Under the pieces are notes generated by a model. The model was not told the origin of the DNA, ran no database searches, and worked only from the letters and a program-made list of their open reading frames with translations. Made by a program: the position numbers and the translations under genes. Shown here one piece after another: positions 17,935-28,567 of a stretch of DNA of 34,990 nt. This stretch comes from Hyphomicrobiales bacterium (GTDB taxonomy: Bacteria > Pseudomonadota > Alphaproteobacteria > Rhizobiales > Beijerinckiaceae): assembly GCA_015655535.1 (NCBI GenBank), contig JAATEW010000200.1, positions 1 through 34,990 on the forward strand, written 5' to 3'. The stretch's first letter is position 1. Each line of letters begins with the position of its first letter.

Positions 17935-19311
17935 ATGTCTGAAAATAACAAGTTGGACGCGCCGCAGATCAACCACGCGGCGGTGGTCCGTCTCGCTTTG
18001 CCGATGGTGCTCGCGCATCTGTCGACGCCGCTTCTGGGTTTTGTCGACGCAGCGGTGATCGGCCGGCTGGGCGAAGCCTATCTGCTTGGCGCCATCGCGG
18101 CGGCGGCCGTCGTTTTCGATTTCACCTTCTGGGGTTTTGGCTTTCTCCGAATGGGGACGGCGAGCCTTGCCGCGCAAGCGCTTGGCCGCGGCGACACCAT
18201 GGAAGGCCATGCCGTTCTCATGCGCGCCATGATCATGGCGGTGGGACTTGGCCTCGTGCTGATCGTCCTGCAAAGACCCATTGCCTGGATCGGCTTTTCT
18301 CTGCTCGCAGCCAGCCCGGCCGTCACCGAGGCGGCACGCTCCTATTTCGATATCAGGATCTGGTCGGCGCCCGTCGCGCTCGCCAATTACGTGCTGCTCG
18401 GCGTCTTCATCGGGCGCGGCAAGACCGGCGTCGCGCTCGGCTTGCAGGTTCTGATCAATCTTTCCAACATCGTCTTCAATATCGCGCTCGTCTATGGCCT
18501 GTCGCTTGGGGTGCGCGGCTCCGCGATGGGCACATTGCTCGCCGAAATTCTCGGCGTTTGCGGCGGCCTCATCACGCTGACGCTCTTCGACCGTCACTGG
18601 TTCGTGGTGGAAGCGAAAATCCTCAAGGATCGTGCGCGCCTCGTTCAGATGATGGCGATCAACCGCGACCTGATGATCCGCACGGCGGCGCTTTTGTTCA
18701 GCTATGCTTTTTTCACCGCGCAAGGCGCGCGCGGCGGCGATGTCGTGCTGGCGGCCAATGCCGTCTTGATGAACCTCTATTTGATCGGCGCCTTTTTCCT
18801 CGATGGATTTGCAACCGCCGCGCAGCAGCTTTGCGGACAGGCCTTTGGCGCGGGCGATGGTGTGCGCTTTCGCACCGCGGTGCGGCTCACGATGCTCTGG
18901 TGTCTTGGCTTTTCCGCTTGTCTGTCGGTGGCCGAATTCCTGGGCGGTCACGCCTTCATCAGCTTCGTCACGACGAACGAGGCTGTCCGGGAAACCGCCT
19001 GGACCTACATCCCCTATGCTGCGGCTGCGACCTTTTGCGGTGCTGCGTGCTTCGAACTTGACGGAGTTTTCATCGGCGCGGCCTGGACGCGCGATATGCG
19101 CAACATGATGCTCCTCTCTATGGTGCTCTATCTTCTGAGTTTCATTTTGCTGAAGCCGTTCGGCAATGCAGGCCTTTGGCTCGCGATTCTGTTCTTTCTC
19201 AGCGTGCGTGGAGCGACGCTTTATTGGCGCTATAGGCACTTGGTGAGAGAGGCTTTTCCGGCGGCCCAATCCGCCGCGCCCGTGCCGATCGCGTCAGCGA
19301 GCCGCGGATAG
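17935..19311 (+). CDS. MATE family efflux transporter (DinF-like)
   Basis: 458 aa; VRLALPMVLAHLSTPLLGFVDAAVIGRLGEAYLLGAIAAAA is typical of MATE N-termini. Confidence 0.92.
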   Translation: MSENNKLDAPQINHAAVVRLALPMVLAHLSTPLLGFVDAAVIGRLGEAYLLGAIAAAAVVFDFTFWGFGFLRMGTASLAAQALGRGDTMEGHAVLMRAMIMAVGLGLVLIVLQRPIAWIGFSLLAASPAVTEAARSYFDIRIWSAPVALANYVLLGVFIGRGKTGVALGLQVLINLSNIVFNIALVYGLSLGVRGSAMGTLLAEILGVCGGLITLTLFDRHWFVVEAKILKDRARLVQMMAINRDLMIRTAALLFSYAFFTAQGARGGDVVLAANAVLMNLYLIGAFFLDGFATAAQQLCGQAFGAGDGVRFRTAVRLTMLWCLGFSACLSVAEFLGGHAFISFVTTNEAVRETAWTYIPYAAAATFCGAACFELDGVFIGAAWTRDMRNMMLLSMVLYLLSFILLKPFGNAGLWLAILFFLSVRGATLYWRYRHLVREAFPAAQSAAPVPIASASRG

Positions 19312-20333
19312 TTTTTCTCTGCCAGAATACGCAAAAGCCCGCGCTTGATCTTTCCGATCAGCGCCGGCCCGTGAAAAACAAGCGCCGTATAAAGCTGCAC
19401 GAGCGCCGCGCCCGCTTCGATCTTGGCGAAGGCCGTCTCTGCGCTGTCGACGCCGCCGGCACCGATCAGTGGGAATTGGCCTTCGACTCTGAGATAAGTC
19501 TCGGCGAGCATGCGCGTCGAGAGGTCGAATAAGGGCTTGCCGGAGAGGCCGCCGGTCTCGCTCTGCGCCCTGCCGCGGAGCGAAGGCGGGCGCGTCACCG
19601 TCGTGTTGGAGACGATCAAGCCATCGATCTTTTTTTGCCGCGCGGTTGAGACGATCGCGTCGAGTTCCTGCAATGTCAGATCGGGCGCGATCTTCAACAG
19701 CACAGGCTTGCGGCCATGGCGCTGCGCCGCATCGTCTCGTGCGGCGAGCACGCGGGCCAATAGGCCGTCGAGCGCCTGCGCGCCCTGAAGGTCGCGCAGG
19801 CCGGGCGTATTGGGCGAGGAGACGTTGATCGTGAAATAAGAGGCGACATCGGCGAAATGCTCGATGCCTTGCACATAGTCGCCGGCGCGATCTTCCGTAT
19901 CTTTGTTTGCGCCGAGATTGATGCCGAGCGGAACGGCGGTGCAAGGATGCGCGGCGAGCCTTTGATGAACGCTTGCATGGCCTTCATTGTTGAAGCCGAA
20001 GCGATTGATCGCGGCTTCATCCTCAACAAGGCGAAACAGGCGCGGGCGCGGATTGCCCGCCTGTGGGCGTGGAGTCACCGTGCCTATTTCGACGAAGCCG
20101 AAGCCGAGACGCGCCATGCGCTCCGGCACCTGCGCATTCTTGTCGAAGCCCGCCGCGAGTCCGAGCGGGTTGCGGAAAGAAAGGCCGAAGGCTTCGATCG
20201 CCAGACGCGGATCGTCTTGCGCTGGCGCGGCGAGCGGCGCGATGTGCAGCGCTTTGATCGTCAGATGATGCGCGGTCTCGGGATCGAGCCGGAAGAGCAG
20301 GGGTCTCGCCCAAGCGGCTAAGCGGGTAATCAT
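19230..20333 (-). CDS. pyrD: Dihydroorotate dehydrogenase (quinone)
   Basis: 367 aa; NPLGLAAGFDKNAQVPERMARLGFGFVEIGTVTPRPQAGNPRPRLFRL, NRFGFNNEG, INVSSPNTPGLRDLQ, LIGAGGVDSAETAFAKIEAGAALVQLYTALVF. Confidence 0.97.
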   Translation of the reverse strand: MITRLAAWARPLLFRLDPETAHHLTIKALHIAPLAAPAQDDPRLAIEAFGLSFRNPLGLAAGFDKNAQVPERMARLGFGFVEIGTVTPRPQAGNPRPRLFRLVEDEAAINRFGFNNEGHASVHQRLAAHPCTAVPLGINLGANKDTEDRAGDYVQGIEHFADVASYFTINVSSPNTPGLRDLQGAQALDGLLARVLAARDDAAQRHGRKPVLLKIAPDLTLQELDAIVSTARQKKIDGLIVSNTTVTRPPSLRGRAQSETGGLSGKPLFDLSTRMLAETYLRVEGQFPLIGAGGVDSAETAFAKIEAGAALVQLYTALVFHGPALIGKIKRGLLRILAEKNYPRLADAIGTGAADWAAGKASLTKCL

Positions 20334-20370
20334 GCGTCAAGGTCAGCGGAGCCCAACAGGGCTAATGACC

Positions 20371-20501
20371 GCTCTCGTCCTTCGAGACGCATGCTTCGCA
20401 TGTTCCTCAGGATGAGGGCTTTCCCAGAGTCGCCGTGCCGATCCCTCATCCTGAGGAGCCTCACGCAGTGAGGCGTCTCGAAGGACGAGGGATCGAGAGA
20501 G
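20371..20501. repeat. Long inverted-repeat intergenic element
   Basis: CTCGTCCTTCGAGACGC...CCTCAGGATGAGGG and its inverse CCCTCATCCTGAGG...GCGTCTCGAAGGACGAG, with a CCTCACgcaGTGAGG hairpin. Confidence 0.8.
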
Positions 20502-20532
20502 CGTAGTTTGGCTGTCTCGACAAGCGGGCCGC

Positions 20533-20877
20533 TCATAAATCAATGCCTGTAAAATCGTGACTGCCGTCCGCGTTCATCGGCAAAGGTTTGACCCATAAGA
20601 CGGCATCGAGCGGCAGAGCGCCATAGAGATGCGGAAACAAGGCGCCGCCGCGCGACGGCTCCCATTTCAAAGAGTGAGCGAGCTTTTCGGGATCGATGGC
20701 GGCGATGACGAGATCGTCGTGGCCCTTGAAATGCAGCGCCACGGTCTCGCGGGCCTGCTCGCCCGTCGAGAAATGGATGAAGCCATCGGCGAGATCGATC
20801 GGCGCGCCTTTGAAGCTGCCTTGGCTTTCGGCCTCGCGCCAGAGTTCCGTCGAGGCGATCTTGTAAATCAAGGGCAT
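20533..20877 (-). CDS. DUF952 domain-containing protein
   Basis: 114 aa; IYKIASTELWREAESQGSFKGAPIDLADGFIHFSTGEQARETVALHF, typical DUF952 pattern. Confidence 0.88.
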   Translation of the reverse strand: MPLIYKIASTELWREAESQGSFKGAPIDLADGFIHFSTGEQARETVALHFKGHDDLVIAAIDPEKLAHSLKWEPSRGGALFPHLYGALPLDAVLWVKPLPMNADGSHDFTGIDL

Positions 20878-20879
20878 TT

Positions 20880-21173
20880 TCAGGCCGCGGTTTTCGGGAC
20901 GATTCGCAATTCGAGTTGAAGCGCTTTGAGCACTTCGAGCAAGGTGCTTAAGCGGGGGTCGCCGGACGATGAAAGAGCTTTATAAAGTCCCATGCGGGAC
21001 AGGCCGGTTTCCTCGGCCACGGCTGATATTCCTCGTGCCTTGGCAATATCGCCAAGCGCCGCGGCGATAAGAGCAGGATCGCCATCTTCAAGGGCGGCTT
21101 CCAAATATCCAAGTTGCCGCTCTGGCGTTTTGATATGATCCTCGATAGACCAAGGAACGGTTTTGATCGCCAT
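20880..21173 (-). CDS. Addiction-module antidote protein, HigA-like HTH
   Basis: 97 aa from ATG 21173: EDHIKTPERQLGYLEAALEDGDPALIAAALGDIAKARGISAVAEETGLSRMGLYKALSSSGDPRLSTLLEVLKAL. Confidence 0.88.
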   Translation of the reverse strand: MAIKTVPWSIEDHIKTPERQLGYLEAALEDGDPALIAAALGDIAKARGISAVAEETGLSRMGLYKALSSSGDPRLSTLLEVLKALQLELRIVPKTAA

Positions 21174-21175
21174 CC

Positions 21176-21466
21176 TCAAACCTCCTTCGCCAGTTTTTTC
21201 GCGCGCTCTATATCCTTGCTTTGCGTGTTCTCGCTGCCACCGCAAAGCAGGATGATGAGTTCGCAACCGCGCTGAACGAAATAAAGCCGATAGCCGGGAC
21301 CGTAATCGATGCGTAATTCGCTGACGCCTTCCCCGACCGGCTTCTCGTCACCAAAATTGCCGAGCGTCAGGCGCTTGATACGAACGACGATCCGGTCTGC
21401 TGCTCTCAGGTCGCGGAGTTCGCTAAACCAATTCTGAAATTCTTCGGTCTGGCGAACTTCAACCAT
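21176..21466 (-). CDS. Type II toxin, RelE/ParE (HigB-like) family
   Basis: 96 aa from ATG 21466: EEFQNWFSELRDLRAADRIVVRIKRLTLGNFGDEKPVGEGVSELRIDYGPGYRLYFVQRGCELIILLCGGSENTQSKDIERAKKLA; immediately upstream of the antidote. The track start at 21472 is a TTG. Confidence 0.9.
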   Translation of the reverse strand: MVEVRQTEEFQNWFSELRDLRAADRIVVRIKRLTLGNFGDEKPVGEGVSELRIDYGPGYRLYFVQRGCELIILLCGGSENTQSKDIERAKKLAKEV

Positions 21467-21513
21467 CTGCAAACTATAGTAATCAAAGCAGGGCTGTCAA
21501 CTATAGTTTGCAG
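21467..21513 (-). promoter_or_regulatory. Toxin-antitoxin promoter embedded in a perfect 14-bp inverted repeat
   Basis: Minus strand: CTGCAAACTATAG[TTGACA]gccctgctttgattac[TATAGT]TTGCAG-ATG. -35 at 21495-21500, -10 at 21473-21478, 16-nt spacer; arms CTGCAAACTATAGT / ACTATAGTTTGCAG. Confidence 0.75.
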
Positions 21514-21539
21514 CTTCCGCCACGTGCCAAAGTCTTACG

Positions 21540-22886
21540 TCACGCCGCCGCGGCCGTCGTCAGCGCATCGCATATATCGTCGACGACGCGTTCGATGAGT
21601 TCGGCATCGTCGCCCTCCGCCATGACACGCACGACAGGCTCCGTGCCCGACAGCCGGATCACGAGGCGGCCGGAATTGGCGAGCTTCTGCTTGCCGTCTT
21701 CGATCACGCGCAAGACGCGTTCCTCGGCGAGCGGCTGCCCGGCCTTGAAGCGCACATTCTTCAAGATCTGCGGCAGGGGCTCGAAGCGGTGGCAGACCTG
21801 GCTCACAAGTTTGCCCTTGCGTTTGACCACGGCCAAAACCTGCAGGGCGGCGACGAGACCGTCGCCCGTCGTGCCATAATCGGAAAGAATGATATGGCCC
21901 GATTGCTCGCCGCCGACATTATAGCCGTGCTCGCGCATATGTTCGAGCACATAGCGGTCGCCGACGGCGGTGCGGGCGAGCGAAAGATGGATGCTTGAGA
22001 GAAACCGTTCGAGGCCGAGGTTCGACATCAAGGTCGCGACGATGCCTGGCTGCGACAGGCGCCCGTCTTCTTTCCAGCTTTCGGCGATGGCTGCCATAAG
22101 CTGATCGCCGTCGACGATCTTGCCGGTCTCATCGACGATGAGCACGCGGTCGGCGTCGCCATCGAGCGCGATGCCTATATCGGCGCGCATCTCGCGGACT
22201 TTCTTGGCGAGCGCGTCAGGCGAGGTCGAACCGACGCCGAGATTGATGTTCAACCCGTCCGGCTGAACACCGATCGAAAAGACTTCCGCGCCAAGCTCCC
22301 ACAAAGCTTCAGGCGCGAGCTTATAGGCGGCGCCATTGGCGCAATCGATGACGATGCGCAGGCCTTCGAGCGAGAGATTGCGCGGCAAAGTATGTTTGGC
22401 GAATTCGATATAGCGGGCGCGGACGTCATCGACGCGCTTGGCCCGGCCGAGATCGGGCGATTTCGACAATTTGCGGCTGAGATCCTCGTCCATCAAGGCT
22501 TCGATCTTGGCTTCGACCGCGTCTGAGAGCTTATAGCCGTCCGGGCCGAAGAGCTTGATCCCATTGTCCTCGAACAGATTATGCGAGGCGGAAATCATGA
22601 CCCCGACATCGGCGCGCATCGAACGCGTCAGCATGGCGACGGCCGGCGTCGGCATGGGGCCGAGCAACAGCACATCCATGCCGACCGAGGTGAAGCCCGC
22701 GACCATCGCATATTCGATCATATAGCCGGAGAGGCGGGTGTCCTTGCCGATGACAGCCCTGTGGCGGTGGTCGCCATGCTGGAAGACGACGCCGGTCGCC
22801 TGCGCGACTTTCATCGCGAGTTCGGCGGTGATCGTGCCATTGGCGCGGCCTCTGATGCCGTCGGTTCCGAAATATTTGCGGCTCAT
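21540..22886 (-). CDS. glmM: Phosphoglucosamine mutase
   Basis: 448 aa; [23 protein letters not shown] active-site serine loop, [27 protein letters not shown]. Confidence 0.97.
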   Translation of the reverse strand: MSRKYFGTDGIRGRANGTITAELAMKVAQATGVVFQHGDHRHRAVIGKDTRLSGYMIEYAMVAGFTSVGMDVLLLGPMPTPAVAMLTRSMRADVGVMISASHNLFEDNGIKLFGPDGYKLSDAVEAKIEALMDEDLSRKLSKSPDLGRAKRVDDVRARYIEFAKHTLPRNLSLEGLRIVIDCANGAAYKLAPEALWELGAEVFSIGVQPDGLNINLGVGSTSPDALAKKVREMRADIGIALDGDADRVLIVDETGKIVDGDQLMAAIAESWKEDGRLSQPGIVATLMSNLGLERFLSSIHLSLARTAVGDRYVLEHMREHGYNVGGEQSGHIILSDYGTTGDGLVAALQVLAVVKRKGKLVSQVCHRFEPLPQILKNVRFKAGQPLAEERVLRVIEDGKQKLANSGRLVIRLSGTEPVVRVMAEGDDAELIERVVDDICDALTTAAAA

Positions 22887-23280
22887 GCGGTGAAAGGCTC
22901 TCCGGTCAGGTCGAAACGAGCTTGACTTATGTCTACACGGTCGAGGTGAAGGAAACCACCCTGCCGCCGATCCCGGCGGAGCGAAGGCTTCCTGACGGTA
23001 AATGCGGCGCGAATCGCGACCTATTGGGATGGTAGGACCAAAGACGATAAGAATCCGCTACCCTATGCCGCTGGGAGCCTGATAGGGCTTTCGGATAGAT
23101 CGCTCGTTGAAACAACTGCTTAGAATAAGGTAGAGAGACGCTGAGCAGGCGGCCGTGCCTCATATTCACACCGCATTAAGGCAGTTTGCGACAGCGAAGA
23201 AAACGCGGTGGGCCACCTAAATTTGGTCGAACTGCGCGTCTAAGTTCGAATCTCCCGCCGGCACAATAGGACCTTGCCGC

Positions 23281-24588
23281 ATGTTTTTTCCTTTTAAAGT
23301 CTTTTTGCCCGTGATCGGCGCGCCGCTCGCCGGTTTGGCCTTGCTTGGCACGGTGGCCGCGGCCGAAGACCCCCAGCCAGCCTCGGGCCGTTTGGATCAG
23401 CTCCAAAGCCAAATCGAGGGATTGAAATCGAAACTTCAGAATCAATTCGCGCAAGGCTATGGCTACGGGCGTCCGCCCGGCAATGTCGGCGGTGCGCCGG
23501 ACGATTATTACGGCAACGGCCAATCTTACGGCAGCGGCGGTCAGCCGGCGCAAGACGCCGCCGGCCTCGACGTGCGGATGACCCATCTCGAAAATGAGAT
23601 CCGGCAGATCAACGGCCAAATCGAGCAAATGCAGTTCGCCGAACGTAAGCTTGAGGACGCATTGAAGAAATTCCAGCAGGACGTGGATTTCCGCTTTCAG
23701 GATATCGGCGGCCATGGCGGCAGCGCGCCACGGGCGCAGAAACGGACCGACGCCTCCGACGGCGACGCCGGCTTGCCGCCGAGCTCGAGCCCAAGCGCGA
23801 CGGCCAGCGCGGATCTGCCGCCGTCTTCTTTAGCAAGTCCTTCGTCAAGTCCTCTGCGGGGCCATCGCGGCGACGCTTTCGATCCGGCTTCCGACCCCAA
23901 TGCGCCAGGCGCGCCGCGCCAGCTCGGCAGCATTGCCTCGACCGCGACCGCTTTGCCGCCGCCCGAGTCGCAGCGCAGCGCATCGAACTATGGAACGCCA
24001 AGCATCATTGCCGAGGATGAAGCCGATCCGAATGCGCCGCTCGATCTCTCTTCGGGCCGGCGGCCGTCCCTGTCCTCGTCTACACCTGCCGGCGCCACGC
24101 CGGGCGTCGGAACCGCCGCGGTGCCGCGGCAAATCCCTTTGACGCCGCAGGCGCCGAGCGCGACACCGGCGACGACGCAGGTTGCGGCGATCCCTGCTGC
24201 CGCTTCGCCGAAAGACGAATTCGATTCGGCGCTCGGCTATTTCAAGCAGAAGGAATATGAGAACGCCGAAAAAAGCTTCTCGGCGTTCCTCCAGAAAAAT
24301 CCGAAAAGCCGGATGACGCCGGATGCGATCTATTATCTCGGCGAGACCTATTATCACCAACGTGGGCGAGAGCGCGAAGCCGCCGAGCAATATCTGAAAA
24401 TCTCGACGGATTATTCGACCTCCGGGCATGCGCCCGAGGCCATGCTGCGCCTCGGGCAATCCTTGATCGCCCTCCACGCCAAGGATCAGGCCTGTGCCGC
24501 TTTTGGCGAAGTGTCGAAGAAATATCCGAATGCCGCGAGCTGGGTGAAAAGCGGCGCCGAGAAGGGCGCCCAAGACGCCAAATGCTAG
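23281..24588 (+). CDS. ybgF: Tol-Pal system protein YbgF/CpoB
   Basis: Signal peptide; N-terminal coiled coil; Pro/Ser-rich linker; C-terminal TPR (EFDSALGYFKQKEYENAEKSFSAFLQKNPKSRMTPDAIYYLGETYYHQR...). Confidence 0.9.
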   Translation: MFFPFKVFLPVIGAPLAGLALLGTVAAAEDPQPASGRLDQLQSQIEGLKSKLQNQFAQGYGYGRPPGNVGGAPDDYYGNGQSYGSGGQPAQDAAGLDVRMTHLENEIRQINGQIEQMQFAERKLEDALKKFQQDVDFRFQDIGGHGGSAPRAQKRTDASDGDAGLPPSSSPSATASADLPPSSLASPSSSPLRGHRGDAFDPASDPNAPGAPRQLGSIASTATALPPPESQRSASNYGTPSIIAEDEADPNAPLDLSSGRRPSLSSSTPAGATPGVGTAAVPRQIPLTPQAPSATPATTQVAAIPAAASPKDEFDSALGYFKQKEYENAEKSFSAFLQKNPKSRMTPDAIYYLGETYYHQRGREREAAEQYLKISTDYSTSGHAPEAMLRLGQSLIALHAKDQACAAFGEVSKKYPNAASWVKSGAEKGAQDAKC

Positions 24589-25652
24589 AGCCGCTTCTTC
24601 CGCCGGGCGAACAGCGCCAGCGGGCTCCCGATAAGGAAGCCGCGCGGCAAAGCCCGGCGGTCGAGACGATCTTCTCAAGGTTGAAGCCGGCGAAGGCCAT
24701 TCTCCTCGCGGTCTCCGGCGGGCCGGATTCCGTCGCCTTGATGCTCATGGCGGCGGATTGGGCAAAATCGGGCGACGCGCCGCCCGTGCATGTGGCGACG
24801 GTCGATCATGGATTGCGGCCGGAGTCGCGTCATGAAGCCGAGCAGGTGGCGCTTTGGGCAAAGGCGCAAGGCCTGCCGCATCGCGTTCTTGTCTGGGACG
24901 GCGAGAAGCCGAAGTCCCGCATTCAGGAACGCGCCCGCGATGCCCGCTATGGGCTCTTATGCGCCTATGCCGCCGAGATCGGCGCCGATTGTCTCGTCAC
25001 CGCGCACCATGCCGACGATCAGGCGGAGACGATCTTGTTCCGCCTGCTGCGCGGCAGCGGACTTAAAGGTCTCGCCGGGATGGCTTTTGCCACGCCGCGC
25101 GGCGGCCTCACTCATATGCGGCCTTTGCTTGCTTGGACGAAGGACGATCTCATCGCGCTATGCCGCGACCGGAAACATATTTTCTTCGACGATCCGTCGA
25201 ACCGCAATCCGGCCTATGCACGGGCGCGATTGCGGCGCATTTCGGGCGTTCTGGCCGAAAACGGGCTCGATCGCGGAGCCTTGCTGAGACTTGGGGCCCG
25301 TGCCGCGCGCGCCGATGCTGCATTGCAAGCGCGCGCCGCGGCTTTGGCGGCAGGATTGCAAAATCTCGCCACGGAACCGGGCTTTGAAGCCGATATTTCG
25401 CCGCTTCGCTCGGAATCGGAAGAGATTCTGGGGCGGATTTTGGAGATCGTCATTCGGTCCGTGGCCGGCAAAGAGGTTCTTTTGCGGCTCGACCGGCTCG
25501 AATCCGCGAGCCTTGGTCTGCAAGCCGCGCTCGTCGGGGGTGAGCGCTTCTCGGCAACTCTCGGCGGCATGTCTTTACATCTCGATTTGAAGACCTACCT
25601 CTCCATTCGGCCGGAAGGCCCGCGCCGGCGCGGCCGGACACAGGGTGTGTGA
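24582..25652 (+). CDS. tilS: tRNA(Ile)-lysidine synthase
   Basis: 356 aa; LLAVSGGPDSVALMLMA PP-loop, VDHGLRPESRHEAE, TAHHADDQAETILFRLLRGSGLKGLAGM. Confidence 0.96.
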   Translation: MLEPLLPPGEQRQRAPDKEAARQSPAVETIFSRLKPAKAILLAVSGGPDSVALMLMAADWAKSGDAPPVHVATVDHGLRPESRHEAEQVALWAKAQGLPHRVLVWDGEKPKSRIQERARDARYGLLCAYAAEIGADCLVTAHHADDQAETILFRLLRGSGLKGLAGMAFATPRGGLTHMRPLLAWTKDDLIALCRDRKHIFFDDPSNRNPAYARARLRRISGVLAENGLDRGALLRLGARAARADAALQARAAALAAGLQNLATEPGFEADISPLRSESEEILGRILEIVIRSVAGKEVLLRLDRLESASLGLQAALVGGERFSATLGGMSLHLDLKTYLSIRPEGPRRRGRTQGV

Positions 25653-25737
25653 GCTTCGAAGCAACCGAAAAATGGCATAAATCGTTCACGCTGATCCGCG
25701 ATTTGTGCACCTCCTCCGTGGCGTGGAACGAGGTCTC

Positions 25738-25766
25738 TTGGCAAGGCGGCTCGCGAAGCTTACATT
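25738..25766 (+). promoter_or_regulatory. Putative promoter upstream of ftsH
   Basis: TTGGCA-N17-TACATT in the tilS-ftsH gap, 82 nt before the ftsH ATG. Confidence 0.35.
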
Positions 25767-25847
25767 GTATAAAATGCGCGGATTTAAGCGCTTCTTTCAT
25801 CAAGCCTCGATACGAAATGGATCGGTCCGGCTTGCTACGGGATCAAG

Positions 25848-27776
<1,929 letters not shown>

Positions 27777-27795
27777 AGCGGCAACCATCAATCAA

Positions 27796-27822
27796 AGGCC
27801 CGGCGCGTTGCCGGGCTTTTTT
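27796..27822 (+). terminator. Rho-independent terminator of ftsH
   Basis: GCCCGGCgcgttGCCGGGCTTTTTT. Confidence 0.85.
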
Positions 27823-27868
27823 ATGCCTGAGAATTGAAATGGACCAATCAATGGTTTAAATTTGATTT

Positions 27869-28126
27869 ATGCGTATTTCCGTAACAGACGCCAAAGGCCA
27901 ATTGACCGATTTAGTCCGCCGCGCTGAGGCGGGGGACGAGGTCATTCTTACGCGCCACGGCCAACCCACCGTGCGACTCGTGCCAGTTCAGACCGAGCAG
28001 AGTCGCGAGGAACGCCGGAAGTTTCTGGAGGCAATACGTGCTGAAGGGGCAGCGAAGGCGACACCGGGTCCAAGCGCCGCGCGCAGCCAAGATTTTCTCT
28101 ACGGTGAAGACGGCTTGCCTGAGTGA
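27869..28126 (+). CDS. Phd/VapB-type antitoxin (prevent-host-death family)
   Basis: 85 aa; MRISVTDAKGQLTDLVRRAEAGDEVILTRHGQPTVRLVPV; overlaps the PIN toxin start. Confidence 0.9.
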   Translation: MRISVTDAKGQLTDLVRRAEAGDEVILTRHGQPTVRLVPVQTEQSREERRKFLEAIRAEGAAKATPGPSAARSQDFLYGEDGLPE

Positions 28127-28506
28127 TTGCCGTCGATACCTCGGCCCTTATGGCTATGGTTCTCGATGAGCCACGGGCCGAGGCCTGCACTCAGATACTT
28201 CAAGGCGAAACCAGGATTATAATTTCTGCCGCGACGATCGCTGAAGCGTTGATCGTCGCCGGGCGACGCCATGTCGGAGAGGTGATGGCGCGTTTAATCG
28301 AGGGCTTGCGGCCTGAGATTGTGCCGGTCACACCGGAATTCGCGCATCACGTAGCGCAAGCTCATGCGACATGGGGGAAGAGCATGCATGCCGCGCGCCT
28401 GAATTTCGGCGACTGTTTCTCATATGTGGCGGCCAAGGAATATGCTTGCCCGCTTCTCTTCATTGGCAATGATTTTTCAAAGACCGATGTCGAGCGGGTT
28501 CTTTAG
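28123..28506 (+). CDS. VapC-type PIN-domain toxin
   Basis: 127 aa, GTG start in GTGA overlap; VDTSALMAMVLDEP, ATIAEALIV, NFGDCFSYVAAKEYACPLLFIGNDFSKTDVE. Confidence 0.92.
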   Translation: MIAVDTSALMAMVLDEPRAEACTQILQGETRIIISAATIAEALIVAGRRHVGEVMARLIEGLRPEIVPVTPEFAHHVAQAHATWGKSMHAARLNFGDCFSYVAAKEYACPLLFIGNDFSKTDVERVL

Positions 28507-28552
28507 ATCACGATGATTTTGGATGGAAACATCCAAAATCATAAAACGTGAT
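28507..28552. terminator. Strong hairpin right after vapC stop; terminator-like without a clear T tract
   Basis: ATCACG-ATGATTTTGGATG-GAAA-CATCCAAAATCAT-aaaa-CGTGAT. Confidence 0.5.
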
Positions 28553-28567
28553 CGATCTCATTTAACG

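Noticed and set aside
17914-19269. 451-aa ORF antisense to the MATE transporter
   Set aside because: His/Glu/Arg-rich antisense translation without domain signature.
20330-20543. Small minus-strand ORFs of 68 and 66 aa near 20.4 kb
   Set aside because: They are translations of the inverted-repeat element (e.g. HPEEHAKHASRRTR), not proteins.
22933-23169. 78-aa minus-strand ORF in the glmM-ybgF gap
   Set aside because: No recognisable domain and no supporting start context; left as non-coding.
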